The notes beneath the pieces are model-generated. The model worked only from the letters and a program-made list of their open reading frames with translations, was not told the origin of the DNA and ran no database searches. From Anas platyrhynchos (lineage: Eukaryota > Chordata > Aves > Anseriformes > Anatidae): DNA of 64,000 nucleotides. The position numbers and the translations under genes were made by a program. Location: positions 6,733,001-6,797,000 of the forward strand of contig NC_092611.1 in NCBI RefSeq assembly GCF_047663525.1, written 5' to 3'. Shown piece after piece: positions 1 to 12,800 of this stretch (positions within the stretch are counted from its first letter, which is position 1; each line of letters starts with the position of its first letter).

Positions 1-2880
1 ATGGGGACACTCAGGAGGAGTATCCGCGCCTTGCAGGGCTTTGACACGGAGGCGCAGCCTCACGTCTCCGCAAGCAGCAGGGGAAGCAGAGCCACGGCTG
101 CCAAACGCCTCGGCGCTGTGTGGAGCTGGGGCTCATCCCGCGGAGCCACTTCAGCTCCTGCCCTCTTCTTGAGCCCCCGTGCTGGAGGAGAGGGAACATC
201 CCGAGCACGTGGGGCTGAGGGCAGTGCTGGCACGAGAGCTGAGCAGGGCTATGGCATGGGATGGATCCCGACAGCCCCTTCTGTGGCATGGGGGGTGCTG
301 TGGGCAGGGGGCCACGTGCAGGCCGAGCAGGGCGGCGTGCGAGCCCGACTCGTCCGAGCACCTGCGATGGGCGTGCGTGCGTGAGCGGTGCCTCTCGGGG
401 CCGCATCCCCCGCAGGCTCCCCTCCGCCCATCTGCTTTGCTTGTGGGCGACTCTTTCTTCATGAGAAGATTCCCCAAATCGATACTGTGCCCTCTGTCAG
501 AGCCGGCGGCACCGCTCCCAGGGTGGATTTGGCCGGGAGCTGCGCACGCTGGGTGCACGCAGAGCCCACCTGCCCCCACAGCATCCCACCCCGCTGCCCT
601 CCGAGGGGTCCGAGCTTCACGCCGTGGTTTTGCAGGGAGGGAGATGAACCTGGGCCCAGCTGCTTTCACGTGCCAGAGCCCAGGGAGCTTGTTCCCATTG
701 CTGCAAAGGTGCAGGCGTGCTCAGGCTGGGGGTGCCGAGCCCTCTTTCATCCCCACTGCACAAAGGGACTGGGGGCTCTGCTCGCCCCCTTCCCACCCAG
801 AGGCTCCCCCCAGCAGAACCTCCTCCTCTCCTCCTTTCCTCCTCCTCCTCCCCAGGCGTTTGGGTGTTCTCAGCTTCCTGCAGCCTCCGCGGGGGCTCGG
901 GCACAGAAAATGCAGCAAAATTCACCAGGCTCCAGGTGCTGGCCCCAGCCAACCCAACTTCTCCCCGCTACCACCACTGGCTTTCGTTTTTTCCTCCTAA
1001 AGCCACCAGGCTGGTTTATTCCGGTGCCCATGTCAGGACAACTACTAGGAATAAGGGCTTGGGAAAGCTTTATTTGCTGACACCATTTGTTTCAGCCAAA
1101 ATATAGATGCAGATATATCCCCAGAGAACTGTCTGCACTGGTAGAGTTTCTTTGGTCTGGGTAAACAGACCAGACTGCCTCTTCTCCAGGGATGTTTGCT
1201 AACTGAGGTAGAGCAGCACATTTTTAATATGGCCCAGGCCACAGTGGCGGCTCCTAATAGGTCTGTGGTTAAGTGTTAGGCAGTCCCAAGTTGCATTATT
1301 TTTCCCAGAGTTTTTTTTTTTTTTTTTTACTAGCCTGCCTGTATATTTTTACTAGCCTGGGTGTATTGCAAAGCGGTGTGGTAGGAGCCTACATATTTTT
1401 TTAGCCTCAAAGCCTCGCAGCCCGTTTAGTCTTTAGAAATTTTGCCACATGTGGGGGTTCAAATCCAGCTGAGCTGTGTCTCGCTCTCCCTGGTTTAACA
1501 CAGAGGACAAAGAGGAGGAGTTTCCATCATCCTGGCTGCACTTGTGTGGGTCACCCCTCTGCATCTGCTCCCTGTTCTCAAGGAGCCCTTGGAGGATGGC
1601 TGCTGCAGCAAGGTTATCATAGGTGTTTGAAAGGTGGGCAGCCCCAAACGACTCCTATCAAGCAGGATTAGATCAAAAGGACTTATTTTTTCTTCCTGTT
1701 TTGTTGTTGGCTTATTTTTTCCCCCCACAATGTATTTAAACTATAATAACTTTGGTAGGTTTATGAGTGGAAATTGACTCTTTGTGACACTAAAACTCTT
1801 CTGCTCTGTGTCAGAGCATCACGGGTACCTCGTTATCTCCTGACTGCAGGAGGAGGGGATTTCTCTGATGGCCTACAGCTGGTGTGTAAGCACTGGCAGC
1901 TGCAGGGTTATTGCTGCTGGGGGCTGAGGGTGGCTGCTGGCAGCCTAGGGCCTCACCTGGCGTGAAAAGAGACAGGGCTCCGAGCACCAGCCAGCTTATT
2001 TTACTGCCCATACACAGTACAAAGTGCATGGGCTGTGGGAATTGGCTCCCTTGGGTCACTGAGGCTCCTGCAGAGCACCAGGAGGGTGCTTGGGTCCATG
2101 CAGAGGGGCAAGGCACAACTGCTGCTCATCCCTCCCTCTGCCCCTGTGGTCCTGGGGATGCGATAATTTTCTTCTACTAAGGCACGTTTGTAAATTGTGT
2201 GCCCACAAGGAAGCTTGCAGGAGGGCTTTTTTTGTTGTTATTTCTGTTTTTTGTTTTTTTCAAACGTGCAGCCGTTCTTGCCAAACTTCTATACGGGTAA
2301 AGGTTTTCCCTATTTTCTGAAAACTTGGCTTTTCTTAAAGCTTCTTCTTGGCAGCAAGCAAAACTTTGTGCTTTGTAGACTGCCTAAGTTAGGGTCCCTT
2401 GGCAGTGTTACAAGACAAGAAGATGTTTATAACTGAAGATAATTACTCTTCCCGCAGTAGCAAGGCTTAGAAGCCCCACTAAACGTTCACGTCTTAATTG
2501 CAGAGGGATTGTTTGAAAAGCAACGCTTTTCTCTCTCCTTTTCCTCCCTCGCTGCTTAGACAATTTCAGGAAAGGAAGTTTCTGAAGTGCGTGGATGTTG
2601 CTGCACTCCTGTGGCGTAAAATCTTACCTTTTTTTGCTTCTTTTAGTCATTTACTGAGGGAAAAAGTTTTCCAAGCTTTAGCCTAAATAAAGTTATTCTG
2701 TTTGGGCCAAAAAGCAGAGAGTTTGCCATTTGCACACCGGAAGTTTCAATAGAGGGGAAATAAATAAATGAAAGCTCTGCCCACTTCATCGTGAGTGATA
2801 GAGGGAAAGTGGAATAAAAACTTAGGGGTCTCTCTTCTCCCTTTTGGCCACTTGGAAATAACGCAAGGCACACATAGGAA
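1..2880. other. Upstream flank, no gene recognised
   Basis: Bases 1-1000 are GC-rich and the rest is mixed. Open frames occur on both strands, but none resembles a protein family I know and none shows paired splice sites with conserved-looking coding content. There are a poly-T run near 1312-1328 and a poly-pyrimidine run near 2230-2265. A tRNA B-box-like string (GGTTCAAATCC) sits near 1456 without a convincing A box. In human the gene upstream of POU2F3 is OAF; I see no OAF exon here. Confidence 0.5.
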
Positions 2881-2884
2881 AGAG

Positions 2885-3100
2885 GAAAAGCTTTGCATGA
2901 TGCCTTTAAGAAGGCTTCCACCTGCCTTTTCTACCCCAGCAAAACCACAGCAAACACTCGCCCCGCTTCCACGCTGTTGTTATTCCCCGATGCAAATCGG
3001 ATGCCTCCTGTGGCCGGGATTGGCTGCAGGGAGCACATGCAAATCACTCGGTCGGCTCTTTATAAAAATATATTCTTATCTTTTTTTCCCCCACCCCAAC
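2885..3100 (+). promoter_or_regulatory. POU2F3: Candidate POU2F3 promoter: two octamers, CCAAT, TATA
   Basis: Exact octamers ATGCAAAT lie at 2990-2997 and 3037-3044. An inverted CCAAT box (ATTGG) is near 3019. A TATA-like element (TTTATAAAAAT) begins near 3059, about 15 bases after the second octamer. Near-octamers (ATGCAAAG or its complement) flank the block near 2894 and at 3130. Octamer plus TATA at this spacing is the layout of octamer-driven promoters such as immunoglobulin genes. The block lies about 1 kb upstream of the first certain POU2F3 exon, and initiation would be expected near 3085-3100. The promoter role is inferred from motif layout and position. It implies that POU2F3 or another POU factor could bind its own promoter. 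Confidence 0.5.
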
Positions 3101-3129
3101 CAGCCAGCCTGGAAAGAGTTAAAATTCCC

Positions 3130-3148
3130 ATGCAAAGGGGAGAAGAGG
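3130..3148 (+). CDS. POU2F3: Candidate POU2F3 first coding exon (six codons)
   Basis: An ATG at 3130 opens six codons (Met-Gln-Arg-Gly-Glu-Glu) and one extra base, then a good donor (AGG|GTGAGG). The phase matches the acceptor at 4057/4058: the joined codon is Glu, followed by Ile-Lys and the Met at 4066. Mammalian POU2F3 also has a short upstream exon read into a (D/E)-IKMSGD junction, though its residues differ as I recall them. The exon lies 60-70 bases downstream of the TATA box. The ATG overlaps a near-octamer, and the coding content is too short to prove. A non-coding leader with translation starting at 4066 is the alternative. Confidence 0.35.
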
Positions 3149-3623
3149 GTGAGGGGGTGTCCGACTGAATTTGAATAGATATTCTTCCTTCTCTCACCCA
3201 GTGTGTACTTTGCCTCTTTTAAGGAGGCAGGAGCAGTCCAGTGCAAAGTTGACTATTCCCACCCTTTTCTTTCAGCTGTCCCCGAAGGAGAACGTGGCCC
3301 CGGGTGTGGTGGCAGCCATCACTTCAAGGGTAAATGACAAATTTATTGGCCTTGGAAAGGATGGAGGGAAGCGTGGTGGCAGTGTTCTCCTTGGGGACAT
3401 TGCTCTGTGGTCTGAGAGGGCTGTGAGCACGTGCGTGCGGGGCAGCACCTTGCCAAGAGGTGTTCTGGGGAGAGCAAGCGGAGTTTGAGAGGAGGTGAGA
3501 GAAGAGAAGAGAGCTTGCTTCCCTCCCTGAGCATCCTGCTCTGCTTCTGCATCTCCAAAGCTGGCCCTGGCCGATTGCGCCCTGCACAGCACCAAGCTCT
3601 GGCCCGGCTGCACCATCCCCAGA

Positions 3624-3624
<1 letters not shown>

Positions 3625-3652
<28 letters not shown>
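3625..3652. repeat. Poly-A run
   Basis: About 28 A residues (AGATAAAAA...), with no recognisable retroelement body upstream. Confidence 0.85.
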
Positions 3653-3654
<2 letters not shown>

Positions 3655-4057
3655 AAGGGATGTGGGAGAGGGGAGAAAGCTGGGAGGGATCCCCTGCAGG
3701 TGTGGCAGTGTCACTGGCTGCTCTGGGAAGCCTGCATAAAGCTCAGGGGAGAGGCCAGCGGGGCAGGGAGGGCTCCTGGTGCTTCCCGAGCCCCTCACAG
3801 TGCAGGAGGTGAGAGGCACAGCAGCGAATTGAGGAGGGGGGAAAGGAGCGAGGGGGGATGCAAAGAGCAACAGGAGGGAAAGTGCATCCTCAGAGCTGAT
3901 GAATATTCTAGTGCCTGTATGTTGAGGAATCAGAAATTTGAAAGTCTGATGGTTTATTATAATTACACATTCATTTGTGCTGTTTAGTGGAAGCCACATG
4001 TGCCTGTTGCCTGGGACTGTGACCTGTTATTAAAATCAGTTGTGCCATCTTTTCCAG

Positions 4058-4126
4058 AGATCAAGATGAGCGGCGATGCGGCGGATTCCACAGACACTCG
4101 GCACGAGCCCGACCAGGTGGAGCCAG
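4058..4126 (+). CDS. POU2F3: POU2F3 exon 2, contains internal start ATG 4066
   Basis: The acceptor is TTTTCCAG at 4057 and the donor CCAG|GTAAGG at 4127. From the ATG at 4066 it reads [20 protein letters not shown] plus the first base of a Gly codon. The MSGD-ADSTD-QVEPG pattern is the mammalian POU2F3 N-terminus. The frame is open upstream of the ATG across the acceptor (Glu-Ile-Lys), so this exon can also be read from an upstream start. Confidence 0.9.
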
Positions 4127-6720
4127 GTAAGGAGGGTCTGGGACACGGGGGGGCACCAAGGGAGGGAAAGGGATCGGGAGGGCTCAGGTGCTGGAACTTT
4201 CTGCCGGTGCTTTGCTCCTGTTGCTGCTGCCTTGCGTCCTTCCAGCCAGCCGGGGAGTTGATCAAGAATGCGCTCTGGGCTAGGGTTGCATCGGTATCTC
4301 GATCAGCATGCAAGATCCTTCTGGGAGAGCACTGAATCGGTGCGTGGCCCTGAGGTTTGAGCATGGAAATACGCTCCCTTCTCTCACCAAATGAATAATG
4401 GCACCGAAATGGTCCCGGTCCGCTCAGCTCAGCACAAACAGCTCTCCGTTGTGCGCAGGGTTTGTGTCAGGAACGTTTCCCCAGACAAAACTCCCAGGGA
4501 CGAAGCCTGTTTTGGCCACGTATATGTAGAAGAATGGGAGGGACTTCTGGAATAGTCAAATCCAGCTTGGTAGCTCCAGCCAAAATGTATTGGTCTTCTT
4601 CTTGAGGCGTGATTGGGTTTCTCATCCCCACTACTCCCACCTGATGCTCAGCCTCTCCCTGCTCCGTGGCTAGAAGCCTCAGCTCTCCTTGCAGATGGAA
4701 AGCTGAAGAACTGGGCGATCCCATGAAGATAACAGCACTGGCACTACTGCTGATTGCTGCCAGTTTGCCTACCAATTCCTGCACTGCCACAGGGTGTGAG
4801 ATACCCCCCAAAAAAATCCGTGTCATGTTTTCCAGTATCACTTCTGACTGCCAATGCCCTCAGTGGGTTGAGTGCAGGATCTTGAGGATGTGGCTTATGG
4901 TCAGCCTCCTTTCTAGGCAAATAAATAGCAATAAGAAAGGCATTAAGCACCCACTGGTTATAGTTGTAATATAAGAAAGGTTATTAGAAACAGTGAGACT
5001 CATCTATAGGCTTGGAAATAAACACTCTTCAAAACCAAAACTCATAGAGGCAATGCGGAATTGTTCTCTGAGTCATGAAGAGCCCTAAGCTTGGGGTGGG
5101 GGCATGTGTAACAATAGCTAAAAACTTCACATGGGATGATTTTACTTCTCCTTTTATCGATTAAGAGGATTTAGGAAAAAAAAAAAAAAAAAAAGAGCGA
5201 GATATCTTGGTAAAGGCAGAGAAGCCTAGGCATGTTTTAATGGGACTAAAACTGCCCCTTTATTTACACCGTACATTGAGGTCTAGAAATCCTCCGAGCC
5301 CTTAAGTTGGGTTATTTGACATAATCTAAGGCAGAGATAAAATCTGGTTCTATTCACGTCCGTGAACTCCACTTGACTTTGGTCAGGCCAGCCTCTGTTC
5401 ATGGCTTTCAGCTGCCCCCGAGCTGGTTTTCTGAGATAAATCATCCAACGCCGCCCGGCAGCAAGCGTGTCCCGAGCCCTTCCAAAGCTCCCCGCTCACA
5501 TTTTGGGGGAAACTTCCAAGGGGGAGGCAGCGGCTCCCCAAGCACCCTGTGCCCCAGCAGGGGCTGCTGGCTGGGTGCAATGCGGTTTTTGGTGTAAGCT
5601 TCCCAGCCAGCCATTAGTGTGAGCTGTAGCACCTCTTTCTAGTGGTAATTGAGAGGAGAATGCGGAGAAGTGGAGGCAATTTGTTTTAAAATAACAAAAA
5701 TGTTCAGCACTGCTCCGGGAGCCTTCAAATCAGGCAGGGAAATCAGAACAAGTAAATCTCCCTCATTTACAAAAGAGTGACACTTCCCTGCGGACTGATG
5801 CAAGCAACTTGTCTCAATCAGGCTCTCCTCCAAGGCTTTCCTCCAGCGGGACTGGTGGAGACCTTACAAGAACACACGTTGGGACTGTGGGATGAGAGGC
5901 TGCAGCTGATGGGATCCTACAGGAGATTTGGGGCCAGAGCAGCCCCATGCCCTGCTGCCACCAGTGTCTTTCAGGGCCTCATCCAGCCCCAGCAGGACTC
6001 AAAACCAGCCAAGCCCACGGAGGGCTGCCTCGATGCTGCCCCAAAGCTTTTCCGCCCCTTTGTTGGGTTTTTCCCCTCTTCCCGAGCATCCCGTTTACAA
6101 ACAACAGAGGGCTTTGTGCTGAACTTCCCTGAACGTTTTTATTTTCCCCGATACACGTTGTTAGAGGGACATTTACTGCAAGAGTGTTTCGTTTACCAGT
6201 TTCATGTGGGAAAATCTATTTTCCAATTTCTGATTAACTGAAGACCCATTTCCCAGTGAATTGCACCAATGCACTGCTCCCCAGGAAATTTGTTCCCCCT
6301 GGAAGGAGAGGGCAGTTACCAAACTACCAATATTACAGCTTATAAGGGCTGGAAATCTTTCTAGGTGCAGATCTACAAAGGCCTTTCATCACCAAAAGAT
6401 GTAGACTGGCTCCAAAAAGAATTTAAAATAATAATAATATTAAAGAAAAAAAAAAAAAAAGGGAGTTGGGTGCCAAAATGCTTTTGTAAACCAAGCCCTT
6501 GATCTAAAACTGATGCCTAAAGATCTGATGGGAAGTGGCAATAGCAGAAGCATAATCTCATCCTTTCATATCTCCGCCAGTTCTAGGCTTAGAGGGGGAA
6601 AAAAAGGGTAATTTGGGGCATTATTTTACTTTGGAAGTGTTTAAAATAATTGTGGGACTTTTTTTGAGAAAAAAAATCAAAATTTTTCCTTTTTCATAGG
6701 AGGCTAGAAAAGCTTTCTTT

Positions 6721-6819
<99 letters not shown>

Positions 6820-9800
6820 CTTTCCTTTCTTTTTTTATTTTTCCTCATCCACACCAATTTTATAAAAAAACAAAAAAACAAAAACAAAACAAAACAAACA
6901 AACAAAAAACACTTCAAAGCTTTTAGTAAGATGTCCTCCAAAATTCTACATTTCTTTGTATTCCTTTTATCCCCCTGTCTGCTGGTTGCAGCGAGGTTCT
7001 GCCATGGTAGAAAAAGCCACGACCTCAATAATAATTTAAAAAAAAAAAAAAATAGGATATCCCCTACCCACTCCTGCAAATCCTAAGCCCTCCCTTGCTT
7101 CACCCCTGCCTTTCCTATCGCGGCACGTGTGTGAGATGCTCAGGTTATGCCCGTGGAGCCGTGCCGTGCCGTGCCGTGCCGTGCCGTGCCGTGCCGTGCC
7201 GTGCCGTGCCATCCTCTCTGCCCTTTCCTGCACGCTGCCAGCGGAGGCTGTGGCTGGGCTCGCCGGCAGCCCCGCGGACTCCATGGGGGGTAATGACAAG
7301 CGCGAGTTTTGCGCTTGGCTGCGAGCTCTTTTCATCTTTTTAAACTGATGAAAGCCATGCCAGCAAGTTCTGGGTTGAGTTTTTTTTATGGGAACTGTGG
7401 GGGCTTGGCACTGCCGAGTGTCGCCCCTGGTCTTCCAGCCGAGAGGCAGAGATCTCCCCCTTCTTGTGGTTTATCTAAGCCCTCTGTATCTGATGCAACA
7501 AAATGCTGAGGTGGGACTTGCCTCTGTCTGTCTGTTTGTTTGTGTCAGACACTTGTTCCCCGTTTATCTGCTTGATCAAAACAGGTTACACCAAGCAAAG
7601 CTACTTCCCTTTGATTTCATCTGTTGAGGCTATGGGGGGGAAGCCAAAGCCTTAACAAAAGGGCGATAGGGAAGCTCTTCAAACACAACCATCGGTAACT
7701 GAATAGCTGCGGGCGCTCCGAACATCTTCCCTCCCCACCCTGCAACACGGGGAGCTGGACAGGCTGCCAGGAGCCCAGGGCAGGGTGCGCGATGGGCATC
7801 CCGGTGCACGGGGAAGGGAGCGGGGCTGCGGGGCTGCACGCAGCGTGGGACGGCCCTACAGTGGTCCCACGGCCCTAAAGCAGCTGGTGTCGCTGCCTGG
7901 GATGGTGGCGTGGCAGTGTGCACAGACGAGGCGAGGAGTGGGGTTGTGTGGCTGTCATTCCTCTCCCCCAGCTCAACTCCAGCCAGCTTGTGGCAGTGGA
8001 AGGGTGGCAGCAAGAGGTAAAAGCCCACCTCCAAACGCTGCCACCAGGCCCCTCCAGGTACCCCATCTCCTGATGTCTGTCCATGCTTTCTGCATCAAAA
8101 CCACACGGTGGAAGACCAGAGCCCTCGTTACAGTCTCTCTGCCACCTGTTCCCTGTGCAAATGGGATTTTCAGCCCCAAAGTGGGGGTCCCCAGCTCATC
8201 CCCCCCCCCTTTTGGCCGGGTGTAAGCTCCCTGCTGCAGGCGCAGCTCTCCCGGGGGCTGGGGTCACCGGTGTTTGTCGTATTGCTGTGGCAGGGCTCTG
8301 GGCTTGCTGGGAAGGCTTTCTTTTAAACTTCACGGCTTATGCTCAAACAGGATACGGAGGCTTTCACCTCTGCATCTGCTTCCAGCTCAGGTAGAAGGAA
8401 ACGTGCCCAAACCACGCCAGCAGCGTGAAATGGGTCGGGGGGTGCTCAGGCTTTGCTCTGCTCGCAGACACCCCCCAGCAGGTGAGCCCGGGGATGCCCA
8501 GGCTGAGCCTTCCCCTTTCTTCTGCCGTTACCTCTGCAGACAGGGCTGGAAATGGGCCGTCAGGCCAAAGACTTTTGAGGAAACTTGGCCTTCCCCAGCC
8601 CCACGCCGAGCCCCGTCCTTGGCCGTGCCTCTGCTCGCCAAGGCCAGCTCTCCCCGGTGAACCTTCCCTCCGAGCCTCCAGGATTTCTCTCCTCTCTTTC
8701 CCCCACAGCCACGAACAGCCCCAGGACAAGTCCCAAATAAATAAAAGCAGCAGCAGCAGCCGGGCTGGAAACAGCTGGTTGCTATGGCAATTGGGCCTGC
8801 TCGGGATTTGCATAAGGCTGATGATTTTCATAGCACAGCCACATTTAAGGCAAGCAGGAGAAATTTCCATATTCCCAGCTCCGAGTCAGTTGGGGCGTGG
8901 GGGAGGCCAGGAGGGGGATATTTGAAATTCAAATGAAGGTGATTAGGGTTTGAGGTTGGGTTATTTTATTTTTTTTTCTTAAACATCCCATTATGGAAGA
9001 GGATAAAAAAGGATGGGGAGGGGAAAGGGGAACAAAAGGCTGGTTTGACTTGAATTAGAGGGGCAAAGGAAGAGCTGGTCTGATCTGCCTCTTGCCTCTG
9101 GTCTAAGAGAAGAGACTTGCCCTCTCCCAACACCTGCAGGTGAAATGTTTTCCGTGGGAACAACTGCTGCCCTCGGGTTTCCTTCTGGAAGCTGCCCGAG
9201 TCTCCCACACTCGCTGTCCTGCGTTCCCCCCGCGCCCTGCCCCACACGAAGGGTACATCGCGCCCGGAGCTGCGGTGGCACCAGGAGGTGGGAGTTGCGT
9301 GAGGCTCACAAAGGAAAGGCAATTTTATGTCCCAGGGGGTTTCCACCCAAATGAAACGCTCGAGCCTTCGGCGAAAGCTTCCCCTGCAGCCGTGCAGCCC
9401 TCTCACTGAGTCAGCCAGCACACATTCACTTTTCCTGCTAACCAGCCCTGACTTTCCCATGGAGATGCCCCGATGCCCCGGTTTGGTCTGTTTGTGTTGT
9501 TAGTGCAAACAGCAGGAAAGCTGCAGCCCGATTTGGCTGCCTTGAGAACTTCCCATCCCGCTCAGACTTTCCCTTGCTCCTTTTAAGTACAACTTCTGGA
9601 GCAAACCTTGGGAACAGGGAGCATCCCGGCAGGGCAGGTAAGGGTGCAGGGAACCAAGTGGTGTCTGCTCAGCTGCGCTTTCTGCTCCCCATTACCACTG
9701 GGCACAGGTGGGGGAATCAGGGCCAGCCACTCGAGTGATGACAAGGTGATTTAAGAGAGCTTGTCCCAGCCAGGGCTTGTGCTGCTTGTTCTGCAGAAGT

Positions 9801-12800
9801 GGCTGGTCTGGCTGCTGGGAATGGCAGAGAGGTTGCTGATGGTGTTTGCTCGAGTATCCAAAGCGAGCTAAATTACTGAGGAGCTGAATATTTTTGGCTT
9901 AATAGAACCCCATCCATCTCAGTGCAGGTGAATGTTTTGCTTCATTTATGGTGTGTGGTTCGAGTGTTGTTCATAGCTATAATGAGTGTCGCTGCTCTTC
10001 TCTTTAACTGCTCTTGGATGTTGTTTTAACTTTACATTGTGTTTTTGGTGAGGGACTGGATTCTTGCACCAGTCAACGTGAACGAGTTAATTCCTTAGCC
10101 TCTAGAAAATGTGTACTGAAAGGTGCTCTGCATCTGGCCTGCTTTGTCAATCTCTAACGGCATTGTGCTTTATCAGCTGGGGTGCCAGAATACTTCAGGA
10201 TAGGTGAGATTAATCTTAATTTGAGATATTCAGCACTCTGAGGCTGAAGCCTGACCTCCTCACCCCGGGCGCCTTGTGGAGTCAGCGATGAAAATAGGCA
10301 TCAGCAGAAGGTGATTCATCTCTCTGCCCTCTGTCTTGGGGGCGAGGTGAGTTGCCCTCTGGAAGCGCCGGCTTCCTCTCCGTGGCTGTAAAGGCAGCCT
10401 AGAGCAATTGGCTGGGAATTAGACACCTAAAAGTTAGACATCTGAGCCTGAATCCCCTGCCCGGTGTCTGCCTGGCACTGTTCCCCCATCGCCGTTCAGC
10501 TGTTCCGAATTTCCCTCCCAAATGCACGGGCAGAAAACTGATTCCCTGTGGGAATTCCCCAACACCTGCTGCAGATTGAAATCGCCTCCTCATTCCCTGT
10601 CCCTTCTGCGAGATCAAACTGCGGGGCACATCAAGCGTGTGGCTGGGTGGGAAGGGGAATGAAGCTAGCCTTCTGCTTGCGGCCCTGCTTTGTCGCTGGG
10701 CGAAAAGCCACGGGCGGCTGTCACAGCCCGCGGGTGACATCTGCATGTTCCTGCATATGTTGGCCTCGCCGAGGCGAAGCCGAGCTGCGATCTTGATTTT
10801 TTTTTTCCTTTCTGCCATGGTTGGGGCTTTTATCCTCAAGAGCCGGACTGGCTGGGCAGCTTCCAGTGGGAATTGGGGCGCGGGGGCTCGGTTTTCACAG
10901 CACGCGAAGCCTTCCAGACAGGGGGGGAACAGCAGGGGTGGGGGGAAAGCCGTCCGGAACTGAGCTGCTGCTCCCATCCCCAGAGAAACCTCCCCAGGCA
11001 AACTCGCACCAGATCTGATGCCAGTGCTATGCAAAACAGCTGCCAGGTGAACCAAGGAGAGCAGCGCGGCCCTCGGCTGCCGTGCTGCGGGGAGCCGGCG
11101 GAGCTTATCGCTGCCTCTCCCCCTCCGTCCAGGACACCCACGGAGAGGGCAATGGATGGGGAAGCTCCTGGGAAAGGTAGAGCGAGGAGCTCAAAGCAGC
11201 CCTGCTCCCTTTAAATCCCAGAGCTTCCCAAATTTGCTGCAGCTGAAGGAAGGGAGGGCCGTGGTGCCTGGCTGGCGTAGCTGGAGCACGTTGTTGGCTG
11301 GTGCCGAGCTCCACCAAAACGAGCGGCGTTCTGGCAGTTTGCAGCAGTTGAGAATCTGCCGCCACTTACACTTTTCTTTCTTTTTATCTCCTGGAGCTAG
11401 GAGAGATTAAATCTTAAGTGCAGATCCGTGCTGTTTGAACAGCCCGTTCCTTTAAGGAGAGAAATGACTCCTTCAGCGTGGGTCCTGATGTTGATAGAAC
11501 CGGGGAGGAAAGCAGCCTGTTTTTTACAATATTTGTAGGAAAGTCAGCGATTTAGCTGGAACAAGAGAGTTGTTATCCCTATCACAGCCAAACCTTGGCT
11601 TGCAGATGAAGTCATTTTAATTTCACTCGCCACACAAGCTTTTGCTGAAACAGAAAAAGCTGAGATTTGTTTGCAAATAAATCTGCGCGCAAACACTCAC
11701 TGATCCTGCTGAAAAGCTGCAGAGATTTGTGTATCCAGCCCCCATTTACATAACCACTGGGAGCAGAAATCACCTCGCCCAGTTTTAAATATCACACTAT
11801 TGGACATCTAAGCCTGAACTAGTTGCCCCTGGGTCCCTTTGTAGTCAATAAAAAGAAATTGTCATCTCCAGAGGGCCATTCATCTCGACTTAGATAGGCG
11901 TCTAAGATAGGTCAGATGAATGGCCTCTGGAGGTGCCTATTTCTCCTCGTTGTCTACCAAGACAGCCTGGGGCACTTATCTCAGACTTAAGACACCCAAG
12001 CTACAAATGGGTTCCTGTTGATCTCCATGCATATTTCCAGCATGTTCCACTGTCACGGAAAATGAGGTACTCCCGAGCACCTGCCCTCATCTGGGGCGGG
12101 ATGTGGAGGGTGCTGAGGCTGGAAGGAGGAGAGGAAGGGAAAAAGAAGTCTGAGGGCTGAGCTTGTTGGTGCAGGGAGGGAAAAGAGAAAAGTGGGAAGC
12201 TTGGAAGAGGAGGAGGGGATGTGCTGGAGAGCTTGAGCTTGGGCGCTTTGAACCTGCTGTGTGTTTTGGCAGCCTCGTTTGGAGAGTTTGGCTCGTAGTG
12301 GTAGGGATGCAGCACGAAGCTGTGCTCCAGCCGCGCATCCCGGGTTCCAGGAGGGATGTACGGTGGTGACTCAGAGCCCTCAGCACTGGGACCCAGGGAT
12401 TTCCCTCCAGGTCTTTGAATCTTGCCTCATCAACATGCTGCACTTGAACGTGAGCGAAAGCCTCACATCCAAGAAAGCAGAAGATTACCTTTTCCTTCCT
12501 GTTCTATTTTAGCAACTGGGAACTGCGTTTCCTTCTTCTCTCCTTCTTGCCTTTCTCCCCTTCAGCTACTGCCCTCAGATTGCATCAACCCCCCGTGGGT
12601 TGCAAAGGTAGAAACTGCAGGCCTTGAAGATCATCACGCAGCCCCGCTCAGGTGTGTGGATGCTGATTGCGATCATCTATTAGCGCTATCAGCATTCCCA
12701 TCGCTTAGATGAGCAGTCGTTGGCTCTCGGGGCTTGGAGCTGGAGCGCAATGAATGAACAAATTCCTGGGGCGGGAGCAGCTGGGGAGAGGTGGTCAGGG

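Noticed and set aside
1440-1480. tRNA B-box-like GGTTCAAATCC
   Set aside because: No A box at proper spacing and no cloverleaf; at most an unidentified SINE trace.
6621-7079. 152-codon minus-strand frame rich in Lys-Glu-Arg
   Set aside because: It is the translation of the TTTC microsatellite and adjacent T/A runs.
7095-7343. Frames with AVPCR repeats
   Set aside because: They are readings of the GTGCC pentamer array; no family resemblance or splice structure.
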